Assembly: GCA_963573305.1 (NCBI GenBank)
Contig: OY754329.1
Location: forward strand, 17,141,200-17,205,199
Length of the DNA: 64,000 nucleotides
Direction of reading: 5' to 3'
Origin: Pyrrhosoma nymphula
Taxonomy: Eukaryota; Arthropoda; Insecta; Odonata; Coenagrionidae
Positions 33,616 to 44,699 of the stretch are shown here, one piece after another. Each line of letters begins with the position of its first letter. The stretch's first letter is position 1. A program made the translations under genes and the position numbers. The notes beneath the pieces were generated by a model that did no database searches, had not been told where the DNA came from, and was given only the letters and a program-made list of their open reading frames with translations.

Positions 33616-34372
33616 ACTACTAAAAATATAATAAGCCACTACTCACTTTAATACTACTGCGCAATGGCATGATTCACTTCGTCGCAGTGTATTTCCTACC
33701 TTACGCTACAATCCCTGCCTAACAATTCGACTCGAGAAAGACGTATATATCTAGTAACTTCCATGGATAAATGTGACTTCGAGAACTATTATCATTAAAT
33801 AAAAATTCCGTGATGGTTTAAGGAAATACCATAAAATCTTGATAAAATTTATTTGCCATTAATTAATGCCAGATAACTGTTATTCTATTTTGCCACATAG
33901 TATGAATATAAATGCAATATTACTGCGAATAAAGAAGATTTTTCCAATTCCCGCACGTTAGCTTCAGCGTCGTAGCTAGGGGCTGGCCAGGCAGGCGGCT
34001 GCCAGAGGCACAACCCTCAGGGGGCACACTTTGCAAACCCACAGCCTGTGGGCCATAAATCGAGGTAATATTACCTCGATATATATGGTATCAACCAGTA
34101 ACTGTCGTTTCGGGGCAGCTTGATTTTTCTTGAATCACCTTGTCTTATCTAGAGAGGAATAGGTTGTTTCATCTCGTATTGCATGGTTTCAGCTAGTAAC
34201 AAACTACCTCGTTTCACATTGTATTAACTCGTTTCAAATGTGCAATAATCAACTCGTATTATGGCGTAATATAGGCGGACGAAGGCAGTAAGTGGAATAA
34301 TATCGCAGGGTACATTGTGCACGGTACTTCAACAGTCAAAGAACAGTACCTACACCGAACGTTCCCTAAGAA

Positions 34373-34612
34373 AAAAATACTATAGAACTATATATAGTGA
34401 TTATAGGAATTCTATAGTCACTATAGAAATTTCTATAATCACTATGGTGTATAGTTCTATAGTCCTATAATCACTATAGAACTTTCTATAATCACTATAG
34501 GGTATAGTTCTATAGTACTATAATCACTATGGGGTGTAGTTCCATTTTCTTATAATCACTATGGGGTATAGTTTTATAGTCGTATAATCACTATGGGGTA
34601 TAGTTCTATAGT
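34373..34612. repeat. CTATAGT..ATAATCACTAT tandem array (left)
   Basis: About five degenerate ~45-55 bp units built from GTTCTATAGTCCTATAATC and CACTATAGAAC. Each contains the palindrome CTATAG. Confidence 0.8.
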
Positions 34613-34639
34613 CCAACCCTATTGAAAATGCCCAATTGG

Positions 34640-35056
34640 TTTCCTATTGTGTTTCAAAAAATACTATATAGGAATTATGTACAATTTGTAGAGGAATTAA
34701 AATGTCCTACAGGAACAACAAAGGATCTTATAGGAACAATAAATTTCCTATAGGCACAAGAAATTTTCCTTCGGAACGAGAAACTTTCCTATAGGAACGA
34801 GAAATTTTCCCATAGGAATGAGAAATTCTCCTATAGCACGAATAATTTCCTATAGGAATGAGAACGTTTCCTATGGGAATGAGAAATTTTCCTATGGCAC
34901 GAATAATTTCCTATATGAATGAGAACATTTCCTATAGGAATGAGAAATAACCCTATAATTATGAGAAATTTTCCTATAGCATGATATAGTTTCCTATTCA
35001 TGCATGAATAGGAAACTTTTTCCTACACTACAGGAAAAAGAAGGTTTCCTATTGAT
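34640..35056. repeat. TTTCCTATAGGAA(C/T)GAGAAA tandem array
   Basis: Roughly a dozen degenerate 25-30 bp units with the palindrome TTCCTATAGGAA followed by GAGAAAT. It lies directly inside the left inner array. No obvious counterpart is seen on the right side. Confidence 0.75.
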
Positions 35057-35480
35057 GATATATCCCAAGAAGTAAGTATAAGCTTTCCATGATCTTGACA
35101 CTATGAAGAATTTTAGCTTTCTTATCACTTATCTGGCAAAACTTCATAATATCAGGTCCTACTTTTACTACTTTTCTTAAAACTGCGAGTTTTTGCGTAA
35201 TTTCTACAATCCTCACAATTTGATGTGGTATGTACCTTTAGTACTTTTCATTGCAATTTTTAAATAACCATTTTCTGACTCGAATGGATAACCATTGTTT
35301 GACCACAAGGGACCCCATCTTCTCAACTGTGGTCTGAAACAAACTTGAAAAGTGGTCTTTTTATCCTTGGAAACCTTGAAATAACCTCGAATTTTGGTTA
35401 ACAGACGGGTTTTATCGAGATCGGTGTTTTTTTAAGTTATCTTACTACTGCGCAGTAACAAGCATGGATCAACCGACCCT

Positions 35481-35792
35481 TTGAAGCACGTATACCCGGC
35501 GAAACCTATACGATGGGAAAACATTTCAAGGGATTCAAAACATATGCTGGAAACCCGGACGAAAACGGGTTTTGAAACGGCCGCGAGGCACTGCGCCGAA
35601 CAAAATCATAACGATATCTTGTTAGCGCACGGGAGGCTTGCGGCCAAATGGGATAAAAACATGTGTAGTGTGCAGCCAAGGAAAAAGTATTTCATGAATA
35701 TATTGGTTATAAATTCCGTGGTGCAACGCTTTGAAATTCATCGTCAATTTGGCCTTCTCTGCGAATCCGGTATGGACGTACTTTTATCCTGA
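35481..35792 (+). other. unrecognised open frame upstream of BEN exon 1
   Basis: About 104 codons (reads KHVYPAKPIRWENISRDSKH at its start) in the same frame as BEN exon 1 but closed by a TGA 24 bases before that exon's ATG. More GC-rich than its surroundings. No family was recognised. It could be an upstream exon with its own donor, a leader, or chance. Confidence 0.2.
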
Positions 35793-35816
35793 ATTGCCCT
35801 TGGAAAGTCAACTTGA

Positions 35817-38554
35817 ATGGGAAAATCATTGGACCTGGCCAAACTTCACTGCTGCAAGGTAAGTTTTCATTGTTGAATACGAAAATTTTCCTCTCCATCG
35901 CGGTTTAAGAAACCGTACCCCTATCTGTGAAAAGTTTACTTCTAATTTGCTATTAGGGGGTTTCTTTGCATATAATTTCCAACTATTTTCATTATATTCA
36001 CCGGTGTATTTTCACGTCGCGTAGTATGTACCGCGGTAAGACATGAAGAGTGTTCCACCAGTGCTGCGTAATTACCACGTTCATTTTATCTGATTAAGAA
36101 TGGAGATAATTCATTGCGAGATGAAAGTGATAAACCCTTCATAGTCAACTATTTCACAAATTGTCTGTGATTGTTTTTGCTAGAGTTCATGTTTTATTCC
36201 GCATTATACGATGAAGACATGGAAAGTTGAAGAGAGTGACTTTTCAAAATATGCGGGGATGAAGTTAGATAATGTTATTAAAGAAAAGCCAAACAAATCC
36301 TAATATAAATAGTATTGTACTGTATATTTTGCATTATATTTTTTATGTTGGGATAGATTTTCTGCGAAATAAGTTTTTTTTGGAGAAATACTGTTATTAT
36401 TTTCGCTGTCGTTCATCCAAGGTATTGCTCCCAATTCACCATTAGAACGAATTCAGCTGCATCCATATTTTAAACATTCTAATGTTACGAGTGTGAACCT
36501 TTATTTCCAAAGCATAATATATGTTTAATTTTTATGAGTATTTTCCTCCCTATTGCGGAAAATAGTTAGTATGTACATTATTTAGCTGGTGTGACCGGGC
36601 CGACTCCATGTTAATAAAATCCTATTAACAATTTGCTAAGGAATATGTAGCAAGGCTTCTAAGACAACTCTTTATTTATCAATATTCGTTTAGAGTAATC
36701 ATCACTATCTCCGAATCGATAGCAAAATATGCAACGTAATTCTTTTAATACTTGAGGACCAAAATTATCAAATTTTATAGATCTCGTTAGTTATGGAAAA
36801 TATATTTATTTTTTATTTTGCCAAATTTCATCCCTTTGCAGAAAACTCAGCCTGCCATCATGCAGTGTTTAACTGATTAAATTTTTAGTTGCGCTATCTC
36901 CCTGTTTTGTTATCTGATTTGATCTATTTGTATCATTTTCATGAGTTTTGTCAATGATTTATTAATTGTGCTTCTCATTTTCATTTAGCTCAAGTTTGGA
37001 TGTAAAAGAGTGTGCAGGGAGAAGGTTCTTAAGATTGACCATTCATCGATCAACTTGCTCGTCAGGGGGCTGTTGAGCTGCATCTACTCAGGGGAGGAAA
37101 TGGCTTCTATGTCGCTGACAAGCAGCCTCCCTGACAGCTTCAAAAGCAAGGGCTTTGAAGTAAAGGCTGAAATGGACAAAGGTGTCATAAATGATATAAT
37201 GGGTAAGTTTAGCAAATCAAAAGAAATTTTAGGTCTAACCATGATCTACAGGTGTGATTGCAATTATGTTTATAAGTGATATGTCAGTCTGCACAGCTTG
37301 GGGAGCACATAAAGGTATTATCATTGGAAAAAGTATTGGTAAAATCTATTGGTTGTTGGATCATCAGGAACTAGTAACTGGTGAAGGCCATATGTCAGTT
37401 TTTGCTTGAAACTGGAGCACTTTACTCCAGTCACTGGTTAATTCTATCAGATACAGACCAGTGTTCTAGTTCAATCCCTTCAGGCGTAACTTTGTGGAAG
37501 TCCATTTCGAATTATGACAAGGAACTATGTTTAAATCCACAGAGTTTTTTATTGGCACCTGATGATGATGCCGTAGTGTTGAAACTAATGGTACCAATAA
37601 AAAACTCAGAATTTAAACATAGTTGAACTTGTCATTATTTGTGATACATGTTTAAATCTTTAAGGCACACATCCCATTTTTAACTGATGAACCCTATCTA
37701 TAGCAGTCATAATTAGGGGTTTTACTCATCTACTCTGTCCTGCTATTTTTCATTTAAAAAGATACAAAGGCCATGGCTTAGCGAACTATTTACGATCTGG
37801 TTTCGTTTACATAGAGGCCTTATAAGTTATCTCTCTTTTTCCGTTTTTATCGGCTGTTAAAACTTGAGAATGTATTTGTTATTTCCAAATGTAACTTTGG
37901 CTTCTGCCTTATGAAGTGGGGTGCACTCGTGAATTCCTTCGGCTTCAGCTTCATGAATGCATAATGGGTAATATTCTAAAAGCCATTCTTATTGGGAAGC
38001 ACAAATCTCAGTTAACTGGAATAATAAATTATTAGTCCAATGCCATGTACCTCATTTCATTTTTTCTGAGGTTAACAACTTATCAAAAGTTTTGAGAGGT
38101 GTTCCTTGCAGTTGGAAACTGAAAATAACAGATTTTGCTTGTTTGGTTTACATTATCTGTGATGAACTATAAGGGCTGCTTAGTGCATAGTGGTGCAGTG
38201 AGCATCATTGCTTAAGAATATGTGTAGATCAGCAAGTGTTTTATGTAACCTAACATTATATGCTCTGTTGATTTGGATATTGTATTCCATTACAAAATCT
38301 ATTTGGGTATTTTATACACAAATACAATATTTAAAATTATTTCCTATATTACACAGTGGTTATAACTTGTATTTCTAGCTGGGATCCGAGCAGCATGTCC
38401 TACTTCAACGGAAACTGAAGTGAATATCGAAGTGGGTGTAAGTTTGGCACAGGCTCAAGACCGTGAGGGAGAAAGATCTCAGCAGCAAAATGTGTGTGAT
38501 GTAAGGACAATAGAGGGAAGAAGAGAGTTAATGTTTAGAGATTTGGTTTATTAA
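35817..38554 (+). CDS. small BEN-domain protein, spliced gene model
   Basis: Three exons are proposed: 35817-35858, 36989-37202 and 38379-38554 (143 codons, stop TAA at 38552). The splice sites are GTAAGT / TTTTCATTTAG and GTAAGT / TATTTCTAG, with phases 0 and 1 that agree. Exon 2 carries the core of a BEN domain: KIDHSSINLLVRGLLSCIYS followed by GEEMASMSLTSS and a helix ending DKGVINDIM, matching the family pattern of a leucine-rich helix, an F/Y-S-x-EEL turn, a 'slsG'-like turn and a final helix. BEN domains bind DNA or chromatin proteins and act mostly as repressors. Exon 1 and the start are the weakest part. An alternative donor (GGGT then GTAAGT near 38434) could shorten exon 3. The model lies inside two nested inverted repeat arrays, so it may be transposon cargo. 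Confidence 0.6.
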
Positions 38555-38753
38555 CTTTATTAACTCTCTCATTAATAGTTTCAATTTAGGTTCAGTCCAA
38601 TCAAAAATTTGCAAGATTCTTATTTTTTCATTGTATACAAATACTAATCACTCAGGGCTTCACCTAGTGCCTTTCTGCACAATGTTTAATTGCTATTCAG
38701 TCCAAAACATCTCCGTAATAATGTATGAAATGAATTAATAACTCTTTTACTTT

Positions 38754-38759
38754 AATAAA
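38754..38759 (+). promoter_or_regulatory. candidate polyadenylation signal of the BEN-domain gene
   Basis: AATAAA about 200 bases after the stop codon of the BEN-domain model, in a T-rich context. Confidence 0.35.
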
Positions 38760-39039
38760 AGTCATATTATTACTGTTCCTTAGCATTTTAATTTCATATA
38801 TTTTATTCCTGTGATATTTTTGTTCTAACACTAGGTAAGAGGATCAAGTAAACTTACAATTAATAATACAGTTCTTTTTATAGGATATTCACCATAGGAT
38901 TGGGAATTTATAGTATTACTAGCTTGTTTGAATGATTTGACTGCTGCATTGGGTCTTGCAGAATCCTATCCTACAGAATATATATACATATTTGAGTTTG
39001 CTGTTATGTGGATTTAATATAATTTTCATATGCTGCACC

Positions 39040-39310
39040 TAGGTTGATGTTATGCCGGGCCTATGTTGACTTGATGTCGGACCTATGTCGGCTTGATGTC
39101 GGCTTTTGCTGGGCCTAGATGTCGGGCCTGTATATAGGCTTGTTGGCCTGATGTCGGTTTGATGCCAGGCCAGTGTTTGTTTTTATGTCCTGCCTATGTC
39201 GGATGGTAATGTCGGCTGTAGCCCACCTAAATGTTATCATTACGATGTTGTGCCGACATCGGCTGCCGATGTCGGGCCGACATATGCCTATATGTTGGCC
39301 TGACATTGGG
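39040..39310. repeat. GATGTCGG motif array
   Basis: Many copies of GATGTCGG(G/C)CC and its complement, including CCGACATCGGCTGCCGATGT, giving strong self-complementarity. It lies inside the right inner array. No coding sense was recognised. Confidence 0.7.
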
Positions 39311-39439
39311 ATGCTACGTGGGTATTCACTATAGGACTACTTGGAGGGCCATTTTTACTAAATGCCATACTTTTTTAATCTCATGATCACATTCCAGATT
39401 CCGCATAGGTCATATAAACATCCCGGGATGCATATCCTG

Positions 39440-39640
39440 CTATAGTCCTATAATTACTATAGAACTATATATAGTCCTATAATCACTATGTTCCAAATAA
39501 CTATAGCCATAGTGATTATAGAAAACTATATATAATCACTATATATAGTCCTATAATCACTATGTTCCAAATAGCTATAGAACTATAGCCATAGTGATTA
39601 TAGAAAACTATGTATAATCACTATATATAGTTGCATAGTA
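39440..39640. repeat. CTATAGT..ATAATCACTAT array (right)
   Basis: Same motif as 34373-34612 in inverted arrangement, with two longer direct units (both containing CCTATAATCACTATGTTCC) and ending in the inverted CCCTTAGAAAAAA terminus. Confidence 0.75.
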
Positions 39641-39739
39641 ATTTTTTCTAAGGGTTGATTCGCTTCCTTAAGCGAATCACCGCTTCGTGTACCCTTCATG
39701 ACCGGTCGAGGAAGCGGAACATTTTCGCCAGGGAGAGAC

Positions 39740-40023
39740 TTGGGCCAGAAGAATGACTCCTATGTTGAACTTGTTGAGGGATAATTCGGTAAAATTGTTC
39801 ATATAGTTGCTGTGGGGGATGCACATGTGGAACTTTATGTTGTTCTCAAGCCGCTTCGCACATTAAATGTCTGTGGCCTAGGTATAACCTGAAAATTGTA
39901 GTTGGTAGAAGAGGGAAGTTTTGTGCACAATTTTCCACTATTAAATGTGTCCCAGTTCACATTCAGGTTGATAATTATGAGTATGTAAGCTCAGTTCCAT
40001 TTAAACATTTTTGTTTTAATATG
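39740..40023 (+). pseudogene. broken open frame between the right inner and outer arrays
   Basis: One frame reads YVELVEG, stop, FGKIVHIVAVGDAHVELYVV then LKPLRTLNVCG; another frame continues YNLKIVVGRRGKFCAQFST and CVPVHIQVDNYEYVSSVPF. The pattern looks like a degraded C-terminal domain seen in repetitive animal ORFs, but the family could not be named. At least one stop and one frameshift are needed. Confidence 0.3.
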
Positions 40024-40159
40024 TAAATTTGTTTGTCTTTTTGAATTTCTAATCATGATTACCAAAGTACTAGGTCCTTCTATTGATTAAATTTTGTATT
40101 GCCATTTATTAACTACCTATATATATCTGTCTGTACCTATGTGTCCCTACCTATCTGAA

Positions 40160-40318
40160 CAGTAGAAAACAGTAGAGTTCAGTTGGATTATAGAAACCAG
40201 TACAATTCAGTAGGCTACTGTACCCATAACAGTAGAAAACAGTTGGGATCCAGTAGAGTCCAATAGAGTGCAGTAGAGTTCAGTAGGACTCAGTAGAAAA
40301 TCCTACTGAAACCAGTAG
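40160..40318. repeat. ACAGTAGAAAACAGTAG motif array (right)
   Basis: Repeats of CAGTAGA/TTCAGTAG in the opposite sense to the left array, ending just before the inverted terminus at 40333. Confidence 0.75.
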
Positions 40319-40333
40319 ACATTTTTAGCAGGG

Positions 40334-42918
40334 AAATGAATATGACGGTGGATGTATACAACACAGCAATGCTATTTAAGCGACTTTCACCGCATCTTGA
40401 TCGCACGTAACTTTTCAGAAGGCGTAGAGCAGAAGTTACCGTCATTCGTCAACGGCTCTTCCAATGGTAAATGCACCGTCGTCCCGATGACCTTTGAGTG
40501 GTATGTTCTGACGACCAAGAAAAATTACAATTTTTAGTATAATCTTCAGGTTTTCTCTATTTTCCTTGATTTTCTCCCTTTTGTAGCAGTCCAGTTGGCT
40601 TGCGATTTGATTTTATGGTCTTTTGTATTTTTCCAGATCAGCTTGTTTCCCTAGAAGTTTTGAAAACTTCTTTAATGGCTCTGTAACGAGGGATTTTAAC
40701 TGCAAATTTTTAATGCAAACTGCCGTTCATTGGACAAAAAAAGGGCAGTACCTACAAAAATGTCCATTCATTGAGGGAGAAACCACAATCCAAGAATACT
40801 TTGCAAGATATTCTCTCCTCATGTAACGACGCTCTTCCGCAGTTCCCTTCCTATTAGTTGAAAAGTGATACTTGTAGTCGCTTGCGGGTGTCCAAGGGCT
40901 TTCCAAAAGTTCTGCTATTTTCCTATCATTAGGTATTTCCTTTCCTGGTACAATGATGAGACCACGCCACAGTTTAAATTTTCAGCCAAAGGAAGTGAAG
41001 AAATTGAAGCTTCAGTCGATGTTTCGTGATTGTCTGTTTGAATACAGTCGAATTCAATTTGAATTCAGTTTGAATACAGATTTTGGCGAAAAACACCTGT
41101 TTGAACACAGTTTGAAATGTAGTTGACTGGGAAAAATTTTATTAGGGTACGTGGAGGTGATTGTAAAAGGAGCATGGGCTCAGCTCGAGTCTCATTGTCA
41201 GTTGTGCAACATGAAGGCATGGTGTTAAAAAATGTATATTTCTTCCTGCTGCTTCTAGCGTCTTTTGTTTTTGGACCCAAAAAATAATCTTCGAAGGTCC
41301 GCAGAGGCACTATTAGTTTTCCGCTTTGTACCAGGCCGACTAGAAGAGGACGCCTGTAAACAAAAGTAAGCCTTAACTATTCCTTCTACGACGAATTGCG
41401 AAAAAAATTATAAGCATGTCTTTTTCTCACCCTCTAGCGTAATACTTGAAAATTATTTGGCTTAACTTAGAGAGTCCTCAATTTAACTGCTATCAAAAGG
41501 AAAGGGGTCAAAACTACGGTGGGTGGGCCTCTTACAAAATTTTTATGGTAACACAGTGAAAATGAAAGTCCTGTAAATAGTTGGGTGTTCAATTTATTGA
41601 TCAAAAAGCAGATAAATAGCAAGAGAGGCTAATGTGGGACCGAGCCTAACGTCCAACCCTAATGGCGAGCGCGAGAAAGCGCAAATAAGTTATGTCGTTA
41701 TAATTTATCGATTGAACTTACCATCTCTGGCTAAAAGGTTGATTTTCACGTCAGGTATATCACAGATTAAAGGAAAAAGGACGCAGGGTCCTAAACATGT
41801 GAAGAACTCTTGGAATTGTCACTAACTACAACTGGAACAGTACACTCGCAAGAGCCGGGCAACTGACATGGCGGCATTTTTCCGTGGCGGCACCAAAGCT
41901 TTCTCAACAAGAGGCCTACAAAAGTACAATTGCGAACATCGAGGATACTGTTTGTTTAGACAATTAGCTTTTAGATATTTTCCATTTATCTTTAAACATT
42001 TTATATTGAGCTGGTAAAATAAAAAATTGCATTGGAGAACCATCTTAATGATTACCATCTTTTCTATTTTTCCAGGAATTACGGGGGGGGGGAGGGGGGG
42101 GGAGGCGGTCGCCCCCCCCTTAATCCGCCCCTGGCTTGGTGCAGGCTTGTCAAAAGCTTGCCGGAGCAAGATTGAAAGCCTGCAGAATAGTTGCTCTTGC
42201 TAGGTTCAATTTTTCTAAGTGCTAAGGGACCTTCATCAAGATTCCTGCAAGGTTTCACATTAAATCGCAGGACTCTTACAGCACCTTGTCATGACAAGAG
42301 TGAGCTTTGCTGGAATCTTGGAGCAAGGTTGGCAAGATTTTCTCCCTCCCCACTAGAGATAGTATTTTGGAGGAAAATGGATTATGTGGTAGGGACATCT
42401 CAGCTGTAGAATCGGCCTGGCTCAAGAAGCATTTTCAAAGAGAAGGGAATTGATTTGGGGGTGTCTGAGAAGAGACACAAAGAAAAGACTGGTGAAAACT
42501 AATGTGGAGGTCGGGGCTGTATGGGTCAAAAACGTGGTGATTTTGAAGGTAGGATGTACATGACTTGAGGCGTTGGAGGGGAGGGTTTGAAGACGGATGT
42601 GGAGGGTGAGCTGGGTGGCAAGGAAGACGAACGATGAGACATTGGATGTGGTTTAAGAGGAGAGGGAGCTGGTGGCGTAGGTATGGAGAGGACAGAGGGA
42701 TGGAGGGAGGACGTTTTGAATAGAGAGGGCATGTTGAAGATGGTAATATAGGGGAGAACACTGGGGAAGCGTGGAAGAGGAAGACAGAGAATAGTAGTTA
42801 AGAACAAAATAAGGAGAGGTAGACAATATGAGAAATTTGAGAGTGATCTGATGGCGAGACATGTATAGGAGAGATAGAGAGATGATGTAGCTGAATTTGA
42901 TGTATGAGTACGTATTTG
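40334..42918. other. intergenic, no gene supported
   Basis: Short frames at 40352-40537 and 40623-40826 are unrecognised. GC content is mixed. One hAT fragment near 42100. Confidence 0.35.
42055..42135. mobile_element. probable hAT MITE fragment (right end)
   Basis: Ends CTTAATCCGCCCCTGG after G and C runs, the right-end style of the hAT MITEs here. No left end or target duplication was found. Confidence 0.35.
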
Positions 42919-43235
42919 TAGGGCCATAACCAGGTCATGTCTTTAGGAGGGGAGACTAATTTCCTAGTTGGGGCAAATGTTTTATAGGAAAATAATAAAG
43001 ACTTGGGAAGGTTAACATTGTAAATTTATTCGATATTTTCAAGGTTACTATTTGCAGTCTTAATTTAATATGGATTATTTTACGTTATTGTTCGACTCTT
43101 AAAGCTTGTCTCTGTAAAGCAGAATAGGTACTAAAAGGAGGCATTAAACTCTTTAAAAAAACTCTTAAAGCTAGATTGGGCAAAAGAAATTCCAGGAGGG
43201 GTGGCGCTCCCCTGGCCCCCCTGGCTACGGCCCTG
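42919..43235. mobile_element. 317-bp hAT-type MITE (copy A)
   Basis: Same family as the copy at 49333-49666, more than 80 percent alike by eye. Ends AGGGCCATAACCAGG and (inward) CAGGGCCGTAGCCAGG. Target duplication CGTATTTG/CCTATTTG, seven of eight bases. Confidence 0.85.
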
Positions 43236-43959
43236 CCTATTTGGATTAGGAATATAAAAAATCATTGGCATTTTCACTGGCTCACTCGTTCTCATGAGTG
43301 TTTTGGTTGTTGTTTCGGTTTCATTCTTCCGAATATCTTTTTTTAAAAGTCTAATAGGTATTAAGTGGAGTGCGAGTGAATCCTGTGTTAGAACCGATTG
43401 TGAGAGAATTAATTCAAAGCCGCGGAACATGTGGGACCGTGCTTCTGGTGTGTCAGCTGTGAGAGGGTGGGACAATTGATAACCACACGATTTATAGTTA
43501 TTTTTTCGAAATTATTTTCAATCTTTTACATTTGTCCTAATTTGCGTTAGTATTCGTTAGCCGTTATTGACTGGACAGCTTTCTCAGGAGTGTTTTAAGT
43601 GGCTATTTAGTTTATGTCGGCGGTGTAGGTAGCCTTTCTGTGTACTCGAAAAGGTACCTCGTTTAGTGGTTACCTATAAGTAGGACGTTATAGGAATTTA
43701 TAAATCTTTGTCCTCTAACTTTGACTCCCCTCAAAAGTTTTCGTAGGGAAGTGTATGTATACCTCTATCACACGTGCGTCGAATGCCCCACCTCCGACCT
43801 TTACCGGGGCCACATCTGCCCAAGCCTTTTCTTGGCCCTTTCTTAACTTTTCCTTTCTTCTTCATGAGCTTTCACTTATTACTTACCACCTACTGGAAGG
43901 GTCCACTCAACTGTTGCTACTTAGGTCGCTCACTGCATCTAAACACCTCCAATTTGATG

Positions 43960-44520
43960 CCTATGTACTAATCCTCTTCAGCTTTCCATTACAAACTTCA
44001 TCGAAAGAAAAGTTTAATTTCTTCAACACTCCCATTAATTTCGTCCAGTCCTCTCTATCAATCTCTTTTTCGAAATCTGAAAAGCAAGCGAAAAACATAT
44101 TTTCTATGGGCACTCTCGGTTTCTTTCTACTAACGTCCTCATCACTCCTATAGCGTTTCGCGTTCCCGTCCCTCTCCTTAACCCGAACTGGTCGTCACTC
44201 AGGTATTTATTAGCTTTCTTCTCAGGCCTTATATTTATAATTCTCAGAAGTACTTTGGCCGCGTGGGATATTAAGCTAATTGTCCTATAGTCTTAGCTCG
44301 TTTTTGCCTTGCTCTTCTTTGGTATAGGACTTAATATTGTCTTTGCGATGTCCTCCGGCCACACACTATTCTCATAAATCCTACGAATAAGCGCAAAAGG
44401 TATTTCTCTTCCGTTCTCCCCCATACTTTTTGGAAACTCTGCAAGTATGTTATCTATTCCCACCGCCGAATTCCTTTTCACGTTTCGTAGAGCTCTCTCG
44501 ATTTTGCTATTTAGGATGCC
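43960..44520 (-). pseudogene. RTE-type LINE reverse transcriptase fragment
   Basis: Reads KRNSAVGIDNILAEFPKSMG, IYENSVWPEDIAKTILSPIP and KKSKAK. In a shifted frame RTISLISHAAKVLLRIINIR and KYLSDDQFGLRRGTGTRNAI then GVMRTLVERN follow, and then FFACFSDFEKEIDREDWTKL. These are RT motifs 1 to 3 of the RTE clade with several frame breaks. Confidence 0.75.
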
Positions 44521-44699
44521 TAGTCACATGCCCTCTTCGTCGACGCCGTCTTCCCTTTCTATATCCAAACCTTGTTTCATTTAATTTCATTGGAACATGC
44601 TCTGTTCTAACCAGATGAAAACATTTTAGCGCAGATAAGTGATGGGAAAGCACACAATATATATTCAGAGGTAGGATCACTGTTCCTTCTTTCACGTAG

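Larger units (their letters stand above)
34364..39654. mobile_element. inner inverted-array pair nested in the outer one
   Basis: The left end starts CCCTAAGAAAAAAATACTAT and the right end read inward starts CCCTTAGAAAAAATTACTAT. Both continue AACTATATATAGTGATTATA and then into CTATAG/ATAATCACTATAG arrays (34373-34612 and 39440-39640). The arms are clearly homologous. The BEN-domain model lies between them. No target duplication was recognised. Confidence 0.55.
33442..40333. mobile_element. outer inverted-array pair (candidate large foldback element)
   Basis: The left end starts CCCTGCTGGAAATTTCT and the right end, read inward on the other strand, starts CCCTGCTAAAAATGTCT. Both continue into about 160 bases of degenerate TACTGT/ACAGTA motifs (33457-33615 and 40160-40318) in opposite orientation. 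No convincing target duplication could be seen, so the two ends may belong to one element or to two insertions of the same family. Confidence 0.5.

Noticed and set aside
33960..34060. another hAT MITE (starts CAGCGTCGTAGCTAGGGG)
   Set aside because: Only a left-end-like sequence, no right end or target duplication.
39040..39310. CRISPR-like array
   Set aside because: Units are irregular, overlapping and self-complementary with no constant spacer; the genome is eukaryotic.
33442..40333. target-site duplications for the two array-bounded elements
   Set aside because: Flanks of the CCCT ends (CCTAA/AAATG and ACGTT/TTGAT) do not match, so insertion as single units is not proven.
42435..42927. 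108-133 codon minus-strand Pro/Ser-rich frames
   Set aside because: Purine-rich plus strand read backwards gives long Pro/Ser/Leu frames by composition alone.
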